A DNA stretch of 64,000 nucleotides from Closterium sp. Naga37s-1 (Eukaryota > Streptophyta > Zygnematophyceae > Desmidiales > Closteriaceae). The position numbers and the translations under genes are program-made. The notes beneath the pieces are model-generated. The model saw nothing but the letters and a program-made list of their open reading frames with translations, had not been told where the DNA came from and ran no database searches. Positions 43,675 through 54,327 of this stretch are shown here, piece by piece (position 1 is the first letter of the stretch; the number at the start of each line of letters is the position of its first letter). Location of the stretch: the NCBI GenBank assembly GCA_947471745.1, contig CANJKZ010000777.1, positions 2,232,501 through 2,296,500 on the forward strand, written 5' to 3'.

Positions 43675-43793
43675 GTATTGCCCCACATCCGAGATGGCAG
43701 CTGATTTTTTTACCAAGAAACTCCGAAAACAGAAGTTCGAGTACTGCAAATTGCTGACTAGACAAGGCCACGTCACCTGGAACGACACTCCAG
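43675..43793 (+). pseudogene. copia RNase H C-terminal remnant of element I
   Basis: Reads YCPTSEMAADFFTKKLRKQKF then EYCKLLTRQG, the usual last motif of copia RNase H (ADIFTK-type), ending beside the 3' LTR. The rest of pol is deleted. Confidence 0.75.
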
Positions 43794-44099
43794 TGTTGGA
43801 AACAAGTAATTTAACGCTTCTGATGTGTCGGAACATCGAACTGCAAACGAGGCAAATTACAGCGAAGCAATGGCGAGTCAGCTAAGGAGGTTGACAAAAC
43901 GTAACAGCTGGAGGTTACGCGAAGGTCAAAGTTCGGCGACGTTTGACTCGTCGAAAGGCAGCGCGACAGCAAGGACACACAACTGACTCGGTATTGAGCA
44001 CTTGCCCGAGTCGTCGCTGTATTGAACCGCAACAGCTACAGCAACAGTTATCTGTATCCTTTCATATTCCTTGTAATCATACCGGTATATAACCTTGTA
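43794..44099 (+). repeat. 3' LTR of element I, left piece
   Basis: TGTTGGAAACAAG to CCTTGTA. Matches 19982-20275, then stops at the TA where MITE1 begins. Confidence 0.87.
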
Positions 44100-44349
44100 C
44101 CGTATTCTCCCGGATAAAACACCCCCCCGTAATAGTACACCCCCGGGTAGCTTGTGCGGGGGGGGGTGCTATAGCAGACCTCGTTTGTACTATACCCCCC
44201 CTTTTTGGGTGATTTTCTATAACACCCCCCTTTTCTTACAGATTCCTATTATAGCTGTTATCGAGCCAGCTTCCTTACAGGAGAAATTCGCTAGGATGCC
44301 TCCTAGATGAAATTTCGCGTGTACTTTCACTTAGAATCTGCCGACATTT

Positions 44350-44493
44350 TGTCGAAATACTAGGCAAGCATCAGAAACAGGATAGAGGCGGTTTTCACTA
44401 GCAGCAGTTGAGATACATATAGGAAACCCTAATTGGGTTGTACTCGCTATAGAGTACCCCACTGCAGGCTAGACAAACATCGACATTCTGACA
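44350..44493 (-). repeat. 3' LTR of F (144 bp)
   Basis: TGTCGAAATACTAGG to ACATTCTGACA, two or three differences from 53088-53231. Confidence 0.92.
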
Positions 44494-44729
44494 CACCCCC
44501 ATAGTCAAAGTGGGGTACAATCAAGACAACAAGCAGGCAGTGCAATAGTTCATAAGGATAAGCAAAGCTAGAGGCTATCACAGAGGGCAAGTGAGGAGGA
44601 GGAGAAACTATGGAGGGCGAGAAGATGAGAGGCGACGGCTGAAGCTGCAGACACACGGGCAACAGGAGTGCGCAGCACTGACGCTACCAGGCTAAACCCG
44701 GGCTACACGGCGACAGGCGCAGCTGGCTC

Positions 44730-44900
44730 ACTGTGCTCCTAGGAGTGCTCACACTGTGGCTACCGGGCGCAGAGCCCCGGACTACACGGCCACAGGGGGT
44801 CGTGGCTCTCTGGACTACCACGAGTGCTCACACTGTGGCTACCGGGCGCAGAGCCCCGGACTACACGGCCACAGGGGGTCGTGGCTCTCTGGACTTCAGG
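44730..44900. repeat. tandem duplication in F
   Basis: Two copies of a roughly 70-80 bp unit starting TGTGGCTACCGGGCGCAGAG. A related module is in A near 3580-3720. Confidence 0.8.
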
Positions 44901-45100
44901 CGCTGCGGACGACAAGTCGACTACCTCCGGTCAACCTCCCCCAACTGTCTCACACCCCTTTCACACACCCCCTGCTGAACCACTAGCACCGCTCACACGC
45001 CACCCCCCTCGTACCACTCCGACGGCTCGAACAAATCCGCCCCCCTCAGCGGCAGCTGCAGCAGTGGGGAACGGAGGAGGAGGAGGAGCAGGGGACGGCT

Positions 45101-45231
45101 TGAGAAAACTAGAACGAGAATGAATGCACTATGAAAGAGTTGGGTACAAGTACTAACCCTAATTGGGTTGTACCCCATATGGGCTACCCCACTACAGCCT
45201 ACACAAAAGCATAAGCTATAATGTTCTGACA
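45101..45231 (-). repeat. 3' LTR of G (131 bp)
   Basis: TGAGAAAACTAGAACG to ATGTTCTGACA, then polypurine complement CACCCCCATAGGC. Confidence 0.93.
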
Positions 45232-45445
45232 CACCCCCATAGGCAAAGTGGGGGAGAACAAGGGGTCACAAGACCAGTCAAGCAAAGCAAAGCAAAGCAA
45301 GCTCAGGGTGGATCACAAAGTCACCACACATTCCGAGCACAAGGTCAAGGCCTAAAGACCAGTTCACATGCAGGAGTACATATATATATAAAAGGCTAGA
45401 CAAGCAAGAGCAGGTGTATGTATATATGTAGCAGTACAAGCAAGT

Positions 45446-48400
45446 TCAAGAGGTGAGCAAGTGAGGCAAGGCAGGCACAAGACCCAACTGAGTACAGAAG
45501 CGCTGATGATCACAAGGCGCAAGCGCCTTGGTGAAGATATCAGCAGTGTTGGCCTCAGAGGCCACGTACGCAAGACGCAGCTGACCACGCTGCTGCAGCT
45601 CACGAGCAAGGAAGTAGCGAAGAGCAATGTGCTTCGTTCTGTGCTCCAGTCTCTGCTCTCGACACAAGGCCAGCATGGCCTTGTTGTCTACGTACAGCAC
45701 TGGAGGAGAACGAGGCGGCTCTCCGAGGTCAGTCAGCAGGTAGGTGAGCCAGCGAAGCTCCTGTGCAGCCATGGCCCCGGCGTAGATCTCAGCCTCACAA
45801 CTGGAGCCGAGAACAGAAGACGAGCGGGTAGCCCGCCACGAAACAGAGCCGGAACCAAGGCTGAAGGTGTAACCCTGTGACGACCGCTGCGTAGCCTGGT
45901 CGTCAGCCCAAGAAGCGTCTGCGTGCCCAGTGAGGACCACTGGACTCTGCCCTCCAAGCACAAGCCCCATGCCCGACGTACTGCACAAGTAGCGCAACAC
46001 CCTCTTCGCTGCAGCCATGTGCTCCGGTCTGTGTCTCCCAGGAGCAACATAGCGTGCGAGAATGCTAAGAGGGTATGCAAGGTCAGGTCGAGTGCAGGTC
46101 ATCAGGTACATGAGGCAGCCAACAAGCTCTGGGTACGGGCCACTCGACTCTACGGACTCATCCGAAGGCAGAGCTGAGAGCGAGTGGCGAGTAGGCAGAG
46201 GAGTGGCCTGAGGCGAGGAGTACGTGAAGCCGAAGCGCTGAAGGACCTGCTGCACCATGTGTGACTGAGTCAGGGTAATGGTGCGGCGTGCTCTGTCCCG
46301 GGTGATCTGCAAGCCAAGGTAGCTGCGCAGTTCACCCAGGTCTGTGCACGTGTGTCTCTTCTGCAGCTCGGACTTCACGTGGGCGAGTCCTGCAGTGTCA
46401 GCTGTGGCAAAGACCAAGTCGTCGACGTACACGAGGATGTAGAACGGCGGCAAAGAAGTGTCGGTGCGCAGAAACAGCGACGGGTCGGCAGTAAAGGGAG
46501 CAAACCCAAGAGCCGCAAGTGTAGTCCTCAGTGTGTCGTGCCACTCACGCGGTGCCTGGCGGAGACCGTAGACTGGCCGCCGGAGGCTCCACTGAGTACC
46601 AGGAGGAAACGACCCAGTGAAGCCAGGTGGGCGACGCAGCCAGATCTCCTCGTGCAGGCTACCCTGCAAGAAAGCAGTGCTGAAGTCAAGAGAGTGAAGC
46701 TCGTAGTCGCGCTGAGCGGCTATGTGCAGCAGCACCCGAAGAGTGGTCATCTTCGGGGTGGGAGAGAAGGTCTGAAAGTAGTCAACTCCCTGCCGCTGAC
46801 TGAAGCCTCGAGCCACGTACCGCGCCTTGAAGACAGGCGGAGAACCCGGCGGCCGCTTCACCCTGAAAATCCACATGCCACTGACGATGTTCGCCCCAGG
46901 CGGGGGAACCTCGTCAACGTAGGTGCCTGTGGACTTCCAGGAAGCCATCTCTGCGTCCATAGCTGCCTGCCCTTGAGAGGAGTAGGGACCCTCTATCGCC
47001 TCCGCGTAAGAGCGCGGAGTCGGGATGTCAAGTGCATCCGGGTCTCCCTCAGGGGTAAGCAGTACGGACACGAGATGAGGTGAAGCAGCAGCCAGACACT
47101 GGAACTCCTCCTGCCTGTCCTCAAGGACGTCCGTGCCAAGGGCACACTCACCCCCGACGGACGGAGGACAGACAGACTCAGACTCAGCGACAAGACTAGC
47201 AGCGTAGTCTAGACGACAGGGAGCAGCAAAGTCGACGAGCTCAGCAACGAGGGCAGACGCAGTAGTGGACTCAAAAGAAGGGTCAGTGACGACAGTAGCA
47301 AGGAGACGCGTGACAGTAGGACTGGCAGCACGAAGAGAGTCCGACTCCGGGTCGGCAAGAGCAGGAAGAGAGGACTCAGGAGGAGAAGGCAAAGGGGCAC
47401 GCAGAGGAGCAGTGGACGGACGCAGAGACATCCGGTGCGTGCCAGGGACAGGAGGAGGACGCTGACGCGAACTACGACCACTAGTGCGAGCAGGACGGAC
47501 AGGCGAAGTAGGGCGAGACGCAGGCTCACGACGCTCAGCAAGACCTCCAGTAGGACCAGTGTAGGGAGAGGGAGCAGGCAGTGGGGAGGCCGGCGGTAAC
47601 TGTAACTATGACGGGACAGGCTGTGGACACTCTAAGGGAGGAGGAGGACCAGTAGAAGGCGGGAGACCAAGAACCTACTGAAGGAGCGGAACGAAGTACG
47701 GCCGAGGCCGCTCAGCGACTCCAGACACAGCAGGGACAGCACCAGCACCCCCAGCGGCAGCACCAGCGCCAGCAGCACCTCCAGCTCTAGTACCTCCAGC
47801 CGCACCAGTAGCACCTACAGTAGCACCGCCTCCAGGACCGACAGCAGTAGCCTCAGCACCAACACCCTCAGCAGCTCCAGCTCCAGTCGCACCCGCCGGC
47901 CCAGCAGCTCCAGCACCCTCAGCAGCCGAAGACCCTCCAGCTCCAGCAGCACGCCTCCAGCGCCGGGCAAACCACTCGCGCAGCTCCCGTGGAGAGAGTG
48001 GCTCCCGCCGAGACGAAGCACCCGGAGAACCTCCAGGCCCAGCACCGCCAGACGCCACACGAGCAGGCCCAGCCCCCTCAGGCTCCACACCCCCAGGCTC
48101 AGCACCTCCAGACGTAGCACCCCCAGGCTCAGCACCCCAAGGCGTAGCACCCCCAGACTCAGCACCCCCAGGCTCAGCACCCCCAGTCTCAGCACCCCCA
48201 GTCTCAGCACCCCCAGTCTCAGCACCCCCAGTCTCAGCACCCCCAGGCGTAGCACCCACACGCTCAGCACCCCCAGAGTCAGCACCCCCAGGCTCAGCAC
48301 CCTCAGCAGCACCAGAGTCACCAGTGACCTCGACAGGCTCGACTGCGTCTACCTGGGACACACCTGAAGGGGCTGGACCCTGAGGGGGGAGGGGGTCTAC

Positions 48401-51374
48401 CGGGGGGGGACCTGTTACGAGGAAGAGCGGCGGCGGGGGGAGGGACGGAGTGCGGTAGGGGAAGAGGCGGTAGTAGGGGACCGACTCGTCAAACGTGACG
48501 TCCTGGGAGGACAGAACACGGCGAGAGGTGGGGTGGTAGAACTGCCACCCTGGCGTGTCAGGGGGGAAGCCAAGGAAGACGCAAGGAGCCGCACGAGGGG
48601 ACAGCTTGTCCGCAGACAAGTCGCGGACAAACGCCCGAGATCCCCAGACACGGAACGCAGACGCATCGCCAACCTTCCCCGTCCACAGCAAGGCTGGGGA
48701 GGTCTCCGGCATGGAGACCCTGGGGTGAAGGTTGATCTGATGCGCCGCGTACCGAACCGCAAACGGCCACAGAAAATGGGGGGCAGCCGCATGCATCATG
48801 GACGTACGAGCGACGTCCATGACCATGCCAATGCGGCGCTCAGCAATCCCATTTTGCTGTGGAGAGTCCGGAAGCGTGAAGGTCTGGCGGATGCCTCGTG
48901 CACGACAGTAGGCTCGCAGAAGGCCAGAGGAGAACTCTCCGCCTCTGTCAGAGTGCAGACGCAGAACAGGAAAGTCCGAGCCGAAGCTCTGCCTGAGCTG
49001 GAGACGAGCTGCGCGGATCCAGTCGATCAACACCTCAGTGACATCACCCTTGCTGCGCAAGGGGAAGACTGTGGTGTAACGCGAGTAGTCGTCAACCACC
49101 AGCAGGAAGTAGCGCTCGTGACCCAGTCCACGGACGCGGGCGGGGCCCCACACGTCCATGTGAAGCGTCTGCAGCGGGGCCTCTGTCGGAGGAAACTGGG
49201 AGGAGTGAGGGGCAGCCCGCTGCCGTCCCTCGACACAGGGGACGCAGGTAGGGCCAGGCCCCGGAGGAAGGGGAGGGAGGGACCGGGGAAGACCAGAGAC
49301 AAGGACACGGGAGGCCATGCCTCGGAGACGAAGCAGGGAGGGGTGACCAAGGCGGTGGTGCCAGAGGAGTGTCTCGTGAGACAGGAGGCGACACGAGCAG
49401 GGGGCAGACTCAGGACCAGACCTGGACGCTGCAGCAAACACCTGACCCGACGCAGCTACCTGACCAGACGTAGGGACAGGAGGAGACGCAGTGGTCAGTG
49501 TGTACAGGCTCGACCCCGGCCGACGAGTAAACGTGGCCAAGTGTCGGCCCGTCCGAGCGTCCGTGCAGTGGGTCACCCGCTGGCTCGCAGGAGTGAACTG
49601 GTGAACTCCCCCATCCTGTAGGTCAGCACCACTCACCAAGTTCGTAGAGAACGAGGGGAGGTAAAGACCAGACAGGGTGCCAGAGGGAGCCGCCGGACAC
49701 GGGAGGACAGTGGAGAAGTGAGCAAGGACAGGACCCCCAGAGGGGTCTGCCAGAGAGACTGCCACTGGCCGACCAAGCGGCGTGAGTGTGGTGCGGTCTC
49801 GAAAGAAGGAGCGAGAAGCCCCCGAGTCAAGGGTGAAGGTGAGGGAGGCCGAAGCCGACTCGGTACCTGAGAGCGCGGACTCACCAGCACCTGAGGAAGC
49901 AGACGCACTAGCACCTAGAGCAGCAGCCTCGCTAGCACCTAGAGCAGCAGCCTCACCAGTACCTAGAGCAGCAGTCTCAATGCCCGGGTCGGGCGGGAAA
50001 CACCGGTAACAGTCACCCTCATCACTAATAGTCACAGCATACATGGCAGCAAGAATAGCATCAAAGTCAAGGTCAAAGATAGCTACTCCCGCCCTAGACA
50101 GCTCACCCCAGCGGGGGATCTCCGTGGCCTCCGGGAACTGGTGACGCCAAGCGTCCGTCAGGCGGCCAAAGCAGCGCTGGGTGGAGTGCGCACCCCCACA
50201 CTGCTCACCCGCGCGGTCGCCGGTGCGTAGGACGTAGGTGCACGGACCAGTACCCCCACCCCGCTGGCGTGCAGCGTACCACTCACGGAGCTGCTGAGGG
50301 GGGGGGATGTCACGAGTGCGCTGCTGCTGCTGCTGCTGCTGGCGCTGACCACCACCGGAGCCGACCCTCTGCGCAGCGCCACCCCGACCAGCTCCACCTC
50401 CTCCGCCACCGCCTCCTCCACCGCCGCCACCTCCGCCACCTCCGCTCCCACCGCCACCGCCGCCGCCTCCGCCTCCACTGCCGCCACCGACACCTCCACC
50501 CCCGCCACCACCCCCACCGCCACCCCCACTCCCTCCGCCGCCTCCACCGCCACCTCCACCGCCCCCGCTAGCTCCTCCAGCGCCCCTGCCCCCCTTGCCC
50601 TTGCCAGGGCGGCGTCTCCCGCTAGGGGTAGACGCCGCACCGACCGACTCAAGCCCAACGAGGTCGGCCGCAGCAGCAGAGGCAACAGAGGGCAAAAGGG
50701 GGGAGGGGGAACACCCCTCAAATATGGGGGTGCGAGGGTCACCACGAGAGGCTCCTACAGCGTCTATGCTCTTCTCCGCTGCTAGGAGGGCCTTCTCAAG
50801 GAGGTCAACGGTGAGAGTGGTGGGGCAAACTGAGAGGAAGTGGTCCCTGACTACGCGAAGGGAGTCAGGGAGGCGGGTGACGATGTAGTAGAGAGTGATG
50901 TACATGGGGGGGGGGGTTCTTGGCGCAGAAGTCAGCAGGAAGCGCAGCGCGGTAGCGAGTGTCACTAGTGCGGAGGTGCGTAATGAGGTCAGCGACTGTG
51001 GGAAAGGCAGCAAGGTCAGGGAAGAGGTATGGTAGCATGAGGCGGCTCAGTGCAGCAGTGGCAGGGGAGGAGTAGCGTGCAACTACAGCGTACAGGGTCT
51101 GAGCACTCTTGTACTGGCTAAAGTGCGCACGTTCAGAGGTAGGCAGGTGGGGACGCACAGCAAGACGTGCAGCAGCATCGCGTGTGGCCCACTATGAGCG
51201 AACAGTGGCGTCAGCATCAGCAGCAAGGGCAGGAGAGGCACCAGAGGTGAGGTCAAAGAGGGAGAGACCGTCTGCCCTATCGCACTGTAGGAAAAGCTGC
51301 AGGTCATCTACCCAGACGTCAAAGTCAATGGCCCGACCCTCAGCGTCAAAAGCGAGGACACTAGGGGTAGCCAT
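45446..51374 (-). pseudogene. copia gag-pol of G with recoding-like interruptions
   Basis: Gag starts MATPSVLAFDAEGRAIDF at 51374. In-frame TAG at 51192-51194 (VRS-stop-WATRD); the frame continues with ERAHFSQYKSAQTLY and DLITHLRTSDTRYR. A run of 11 C (50906-50916) shifts it into the 51013-47675 frame: YYIVTRLPDSLRVVRDHF, a polyglycine stretch (50380-50580), QQLREWYA, zinc finger C-X13-C-X3-H-X4-C, protease FTLDSGASRSFF, GAG-pre-integrase, complete integrase (MDVWGP, HSDRGGEF, QQNGIAERR), then a GAEPGG-type linker. TAG in LLQ-stop-VLG at 47675 and a second TAG near 47608 precede the 661-codon RT/RNase H frame (47431-45446) with YVDDLVFA near 46430 and ADIFTKAL. Confidence 0.93.
50380..50580 (-). 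repeat. polyglycine-coding GGN repeat in gag of G
   Basis: GGTGGAGGCGGTGG-type repeat coding about 60 Gly with few Ser, Ala or Val. The same tract in H is 63495-63690. Confidence 0.9.
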
Positions 51375-51429
51375 GACAGCAGTAGACTAGTAGCGTGAAC
51401 AGTGGGGTAAGGGCAGTGCAGTGCCAGAG

Positions 51430-52200
51430 GCGCTGCTCTTACCGGACAGGGCGGCTCGGGCGGCTCGGCGGCTCGGCAGGAACTGCAGCTCGGCGGCTCG
51501 GCGACTCAGCGGCTCGGGCGGCTCGGCGGCAACTGCGGCCCGGCGACTCGGCGGCTCGGGCGGCTCGGGCGGCTCGGCGGTACGGCGGCTCGGGCGGCTC
51601 AGGTGGCGCGGCGGCTCGGGCGGCTCGGCAGTAGCTCGGCGGGGCCGCGTGAAGGCGGGGCCGGGGCCGGGAAGGGCGGGCGACGGGGCCAGCAGAGGCT
51701 GGGCCGGGGCCGGGAAGGGCAGTGCCGGGGCCGAGAAGGGCGGCGTCGGGGCCGCAGAGGTAGGCGACGGGGCCAGCAGAGGCGGGGCCGGGTCGGGAAG
51801 GGCGGCGTCGGGGCCGGGAAAGGGCGGCGTCGGGGCCGCAAGGTAGGCGACGGGGCCAGCAGAGGCTGGGCCAGGTCGGGAAGGGCGGCGTCGGGGCCGA
51901 GAAAAGGCGGCGCCGGGGCCGCGGGGTAGGCGACGGGGCCGCAGAGCGGGGCTGGGCCGGGAAGGGCGTCGTCGGGGCCCGGGAAGGGCAGCGCCGGGGC
52001 CGCGGGGTAGGCGACGGGGTCGCTAGGGCGGCGGATCGGGGCCGGGAAGGGCGGCGCCGGGGCCGTAGGAGTAGGCGACGCGGCCGCTAGAGCGGCGGAT
52101 CGGGGCCGCTAGGGTGGCGGGACGCAGCCGCTAGGGCGGCGCGACGGGATGGGGCCGCGAGGGCGACGCGACGGGGCCTCTAAGGCGGCGCGAGAGGGTC
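51430..52200. repeat. leader minisatellites of G
   Basis: 51440-51640 is GGCTCGGCGGCTCGGGC units. 51660-52130 is GGGGCCGGGAAGGGCGGCG units. Same modules occur in the leader of H in the opposite order of reading. Confidence 0.88.
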
Positions 52201-52311
52201 GAGAGAGGGGAGCGCGACTCGGGCAGGAACTGAGCGCGCTCCGGGCAGGAAAAAAAAATCGAATTGGTGGGCCCTAGGAACAGTTCCCACGAGGGAACCT
52301 ACTCGATACCA

Positions 52312-52442
52312 TGAGAAAACTAGAACGAGAATGAATGCACTATGAAAGAGTTGGGTACAAGTACTAACCCTAATTGGGTTGTACCCCATATGGGCTACCC
52401 CACTACAGCCTACACAAAAGCATAAGCTACAATGTTCTGACA
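52312..52442 (-). repeat. 5' LTR of G (131 bp)
   Basis: Partner of 45101-45231 (one difference, TATAATG versus TACAATG). Primer site 52298-52311, GGGCCC at 52269-52274. Confidence 0.93.
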
Positions 52443-52559
52443 CGGCTCACACACACGTCACCCCCATACTCTCCACCCCCAAACCCTAACACGGGAGTGC
52501 GGTCAGAAGCTCGGGGGACGGCGTGCGGCACTAGGGCAGACGGTACGGGCCGCTCACGG

Positions 52560-52830
52560 GCCTGGCGCAGGCCAGACGAACCGCGCGCGGGCTGCCTGAG
52601 CCGCGCGCGGGCTGTCTGAGCCGCGCGCGGGCCTGGCGCAGGCCGTACGGGCCGCGCGCGGGCCTGACGCAGGCCGTACGGGCCGCGCGCAGGCTGTACG
52701 GGCCGCGCGCAGGCCTGGCGCAGCCCGTACGAGCCGCGCGCGGGCCTAGCGCAGGCCGTACGGGCCGCGCGCGGGTCTGGCGCAGGCCGTACGGGCCGCG
52801 CGCGGGCCTGGCGCAGGTCGCGCGGGCCGC
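52560..52830. repeat. 30 bp minisatellite in F
   Basis: Units of GGCCTGGCGCAGGCCGTACG followed by GGCCGCGCGC. It yields long Pro/Ala/Arg frames without protein similarity. Confidence 0.88.
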
Positions 52831-53087
52831 TACGGGCGACGGGGGGCGACGCGCGGGTTCCTGGGGGCGCTGCGACGGACGACGGGGAGCGACGTGCGGA
52901 TCGACGGGGCAGAAGACCGCCGTCCGCCCCGACCGCCGCGCGCAAAAATACGCCGTGCACCCGAGCGCGCGGCAAGCAGAACACGTCGCGCGCCCGGGGC
53001 GCGCGATAGGCAGGACAGCAGCGGAAGCATTAGGTGGCGGGCCCATCCACAGGATCGACCCAGGAGGGTCGACCTGCTCTGATAGCA

Positions 53088-53231
53088 TGTCGAAATACTA
53101 GGCAAGAATCAGAAACAGGAAAGAGGCGGTTTTCACTAGCAGCAGTTGAGATACATATAGGAAACCCTAATTGGGTTGTACTCGCTATAGAGTACCCCAC
53201 TGCAGGCTAGACAAACATCGACATTCTGACA
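53088..53231 (-). repeat. 5' LTR of F (144 bp)
   Basis: Partner of 44350-44493. GGGCCC follows the primer site at 53039-53044. Confidence 0.92.
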
Positions 53232-53443
53232 CATTTCCCCCCTCCCACAATCTCGCTGTCGCCACGCTGGCGAATCTTCCGCTACAAGTGGCCCGAGATG
53301 TGTAACTCACATTCTCGCCTCAAACTCTGATGTTAAAACGACCATTGAAACACTCGAATTGTATAATATAAAAATAATCTTATACTAAAATATGCCATAT
53401 GTAACCACCCGGGTATTTCATAGGATTTTCCGTTGAGAGGACC

Positions 53444-53444
<1 letters not shown>

Positions 53445-53474
<30 letters not shown>
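53445..53474. repeat. 30-nt cytosine homopolymer in MITE1
   Basis: Uninterrupted C30, G30 on the other strand. Confidence 0.95.
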
Positions 53475-53530
53475 TTCCTTTTTTCCCTGTGGTTATCATA
53501 ATACCCCCGGGTGTTCTGTCCGGGAGAATA

Positions 53531-54058
53531 CCGTAATTCCCCGTATATAAGACCCTAGGGTATTATGATAATCACCCCTAAAAAGGCTGGGGGTATAATT
53601 AAATGGTATATTTTTTAGAAGACCCGGGTCTGTTCACATTGAGATTTATAAGAATGCACGATGTTGTACATTTCAGTCTCGTTCGAATCGAACTTTTACA
53701 GCGTCCTGAATCAGAATCGCGCGAGGGCGTTTCCCTGACTGTGCACAGAGATTTGGCACGTCACTTTGCCCGCGTGCCAGCTCATCCTGACTGGACGCGC
53801 AACAAGTGAAGCCTTCGAAAGTCAAACACATTGAAAATGGGTGTTGACCCATTTGAAATTCGAAATTCGTTACCTTTTCAATTGCATTTTTTTTTGTAAA
53901 ATCCGCACTTCTCTAGTATGTGGGGGGGTCTTATAATGTTAGGAGCCATTTAGGGGGTATAACTCAGATGTACTCGAATAGAGTACCCGGGTCCGTATTA
54001 TAGACCCGGGGGTCTACAACTAGGGGGGGGGTCCTACCGTATATACGGGGGATTACGG
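53531..54058. mobile_element. MITE2 (528 bp) inserted in the terminal repeat of MITE1
   Basis: Ends CCGTAATTCCCCGTATATA and, reverse-complemented at right, CCGTAATCCCCCGTATATA: about 19 bp inverted repeats with one mismatch. TA at 53529-53530 and 54059-54060. Shares an internal block with 43345-43440. No coding capacity. Confidence 0.85.
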
Positions 54059-54063
54059 TACGG

Positions 54064-54208
54064 TATTACTTTGGTATAATCAATCTCTTGCTCTCACACA
54101 CTAGTGCAAGGTGGTTCAACAGTTCACTAAGAACGATTCCGCGATTACATCATCTCCACTCAAGGTCTTAGCCTTGCAACAATCCTAAGGGCTTTTCTCA
54201 ACCCAACA
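54064..54208 (+). repeat. 3' LTR of element I, right piece
   Basis: Resumes TATTACTTTGGTATAATC and matches 20278-20417 to AACCCAACA, with an 8 bp insertion near 54183. Confidence 0.87.
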
Positions 54209-54327
54209 TACCGTATGTTACAGAACACCTGCCAAACATGGGCTCTCTAATGTTACAGCATGGAGCAATCCAAATACCCCATGCGGAAAGCAAACAGACT
54301 GGATACGTCCAATCCAGTCAGCCCTCA
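54209..54327. other. host DNA downstream of the BCS1-like gene
   Basis: Joins host DNA left of 19982. Begins TACCGTATGT, discussed as a transposon excision footprint. No gene seen. Confidence 0.6.

Larger units (their letters stand above)
45101..52442 (-). mobile_element. copia element G, full length (7342 bp)
   Basis: Perfect duplication cggct (45096-45100 and 52443-52447), two 131 bp LTRs with one difference seen, primer site TGGTATCGAGTAGG, polypurine end, about 900 bp GC-rich leader, gag, protease, integrase, RT and RNase H. Structurally the most complete copia here, but gag and the linker contain stops and a homopolymer frameshift. Element H at the right edge is its sister. Confidence 0.94.
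44350..53231 (-). mobile_element. non-autonomous copia-like element F, split by G
   Basis: Perfect duplication cattt (44345-44349 and 53232-53236). Two 144 bp LTRs. Minus orientation by the polypurine complement at 44494 and primer site TGCTATCAGAGC (53076-53087). Interior outside G is about 1.24 kb without pol and shares 44590-44660 with A and D. Confidence 0.92.
44100..54063. mobile_element. MITE1 with TA target duplication, split by F and by MITE2
   Basis: Left end CCGTATTCTCCCGG (44100-44113) after TA (44098-44099). Right end CCGGGAGAATA...CGG, whose last three bases are displaced by MITE2 to 54061-54063, followed by TA (54064-54065). Terminal repeats extend about 25 bp (CCGGA-A-AACACCC). 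Own sequence is about 547 bp: 44100-44349, 53237-53530 and 54061-54063. No coding capacity. The TA target and short inverted ends fit a Tc1/mariner-like non-autonomous family. Confidence 0.82.
19982..54208 (+). mobile_element. copia element I, internally deleted, container of both large nests
   Basis: 5' LTR 19982-20417, primer-binding site, a 96-codon gag remnant, then, after the nested block, a copia RNase H tail (43675-43793) and a 3' LTR starting at 43794. The 3' LTR is split by MITE1 and resumes at 54064 to end at 54208. Flank tatgt at 19977-19981 reappears at right as TA-CCG-TATGT (54209-54218), discussed in the findings. Without nested DNA the element is about 1.4 kb and lacks protease, integrase and RT. 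Confidence 0.82.

Noticed and set aside
51395..52984. Arg/Gly/Ala frames in the leaders of G and F
   Set aside because: Leader minisatellites, open in many frames, no similarity to known domains.
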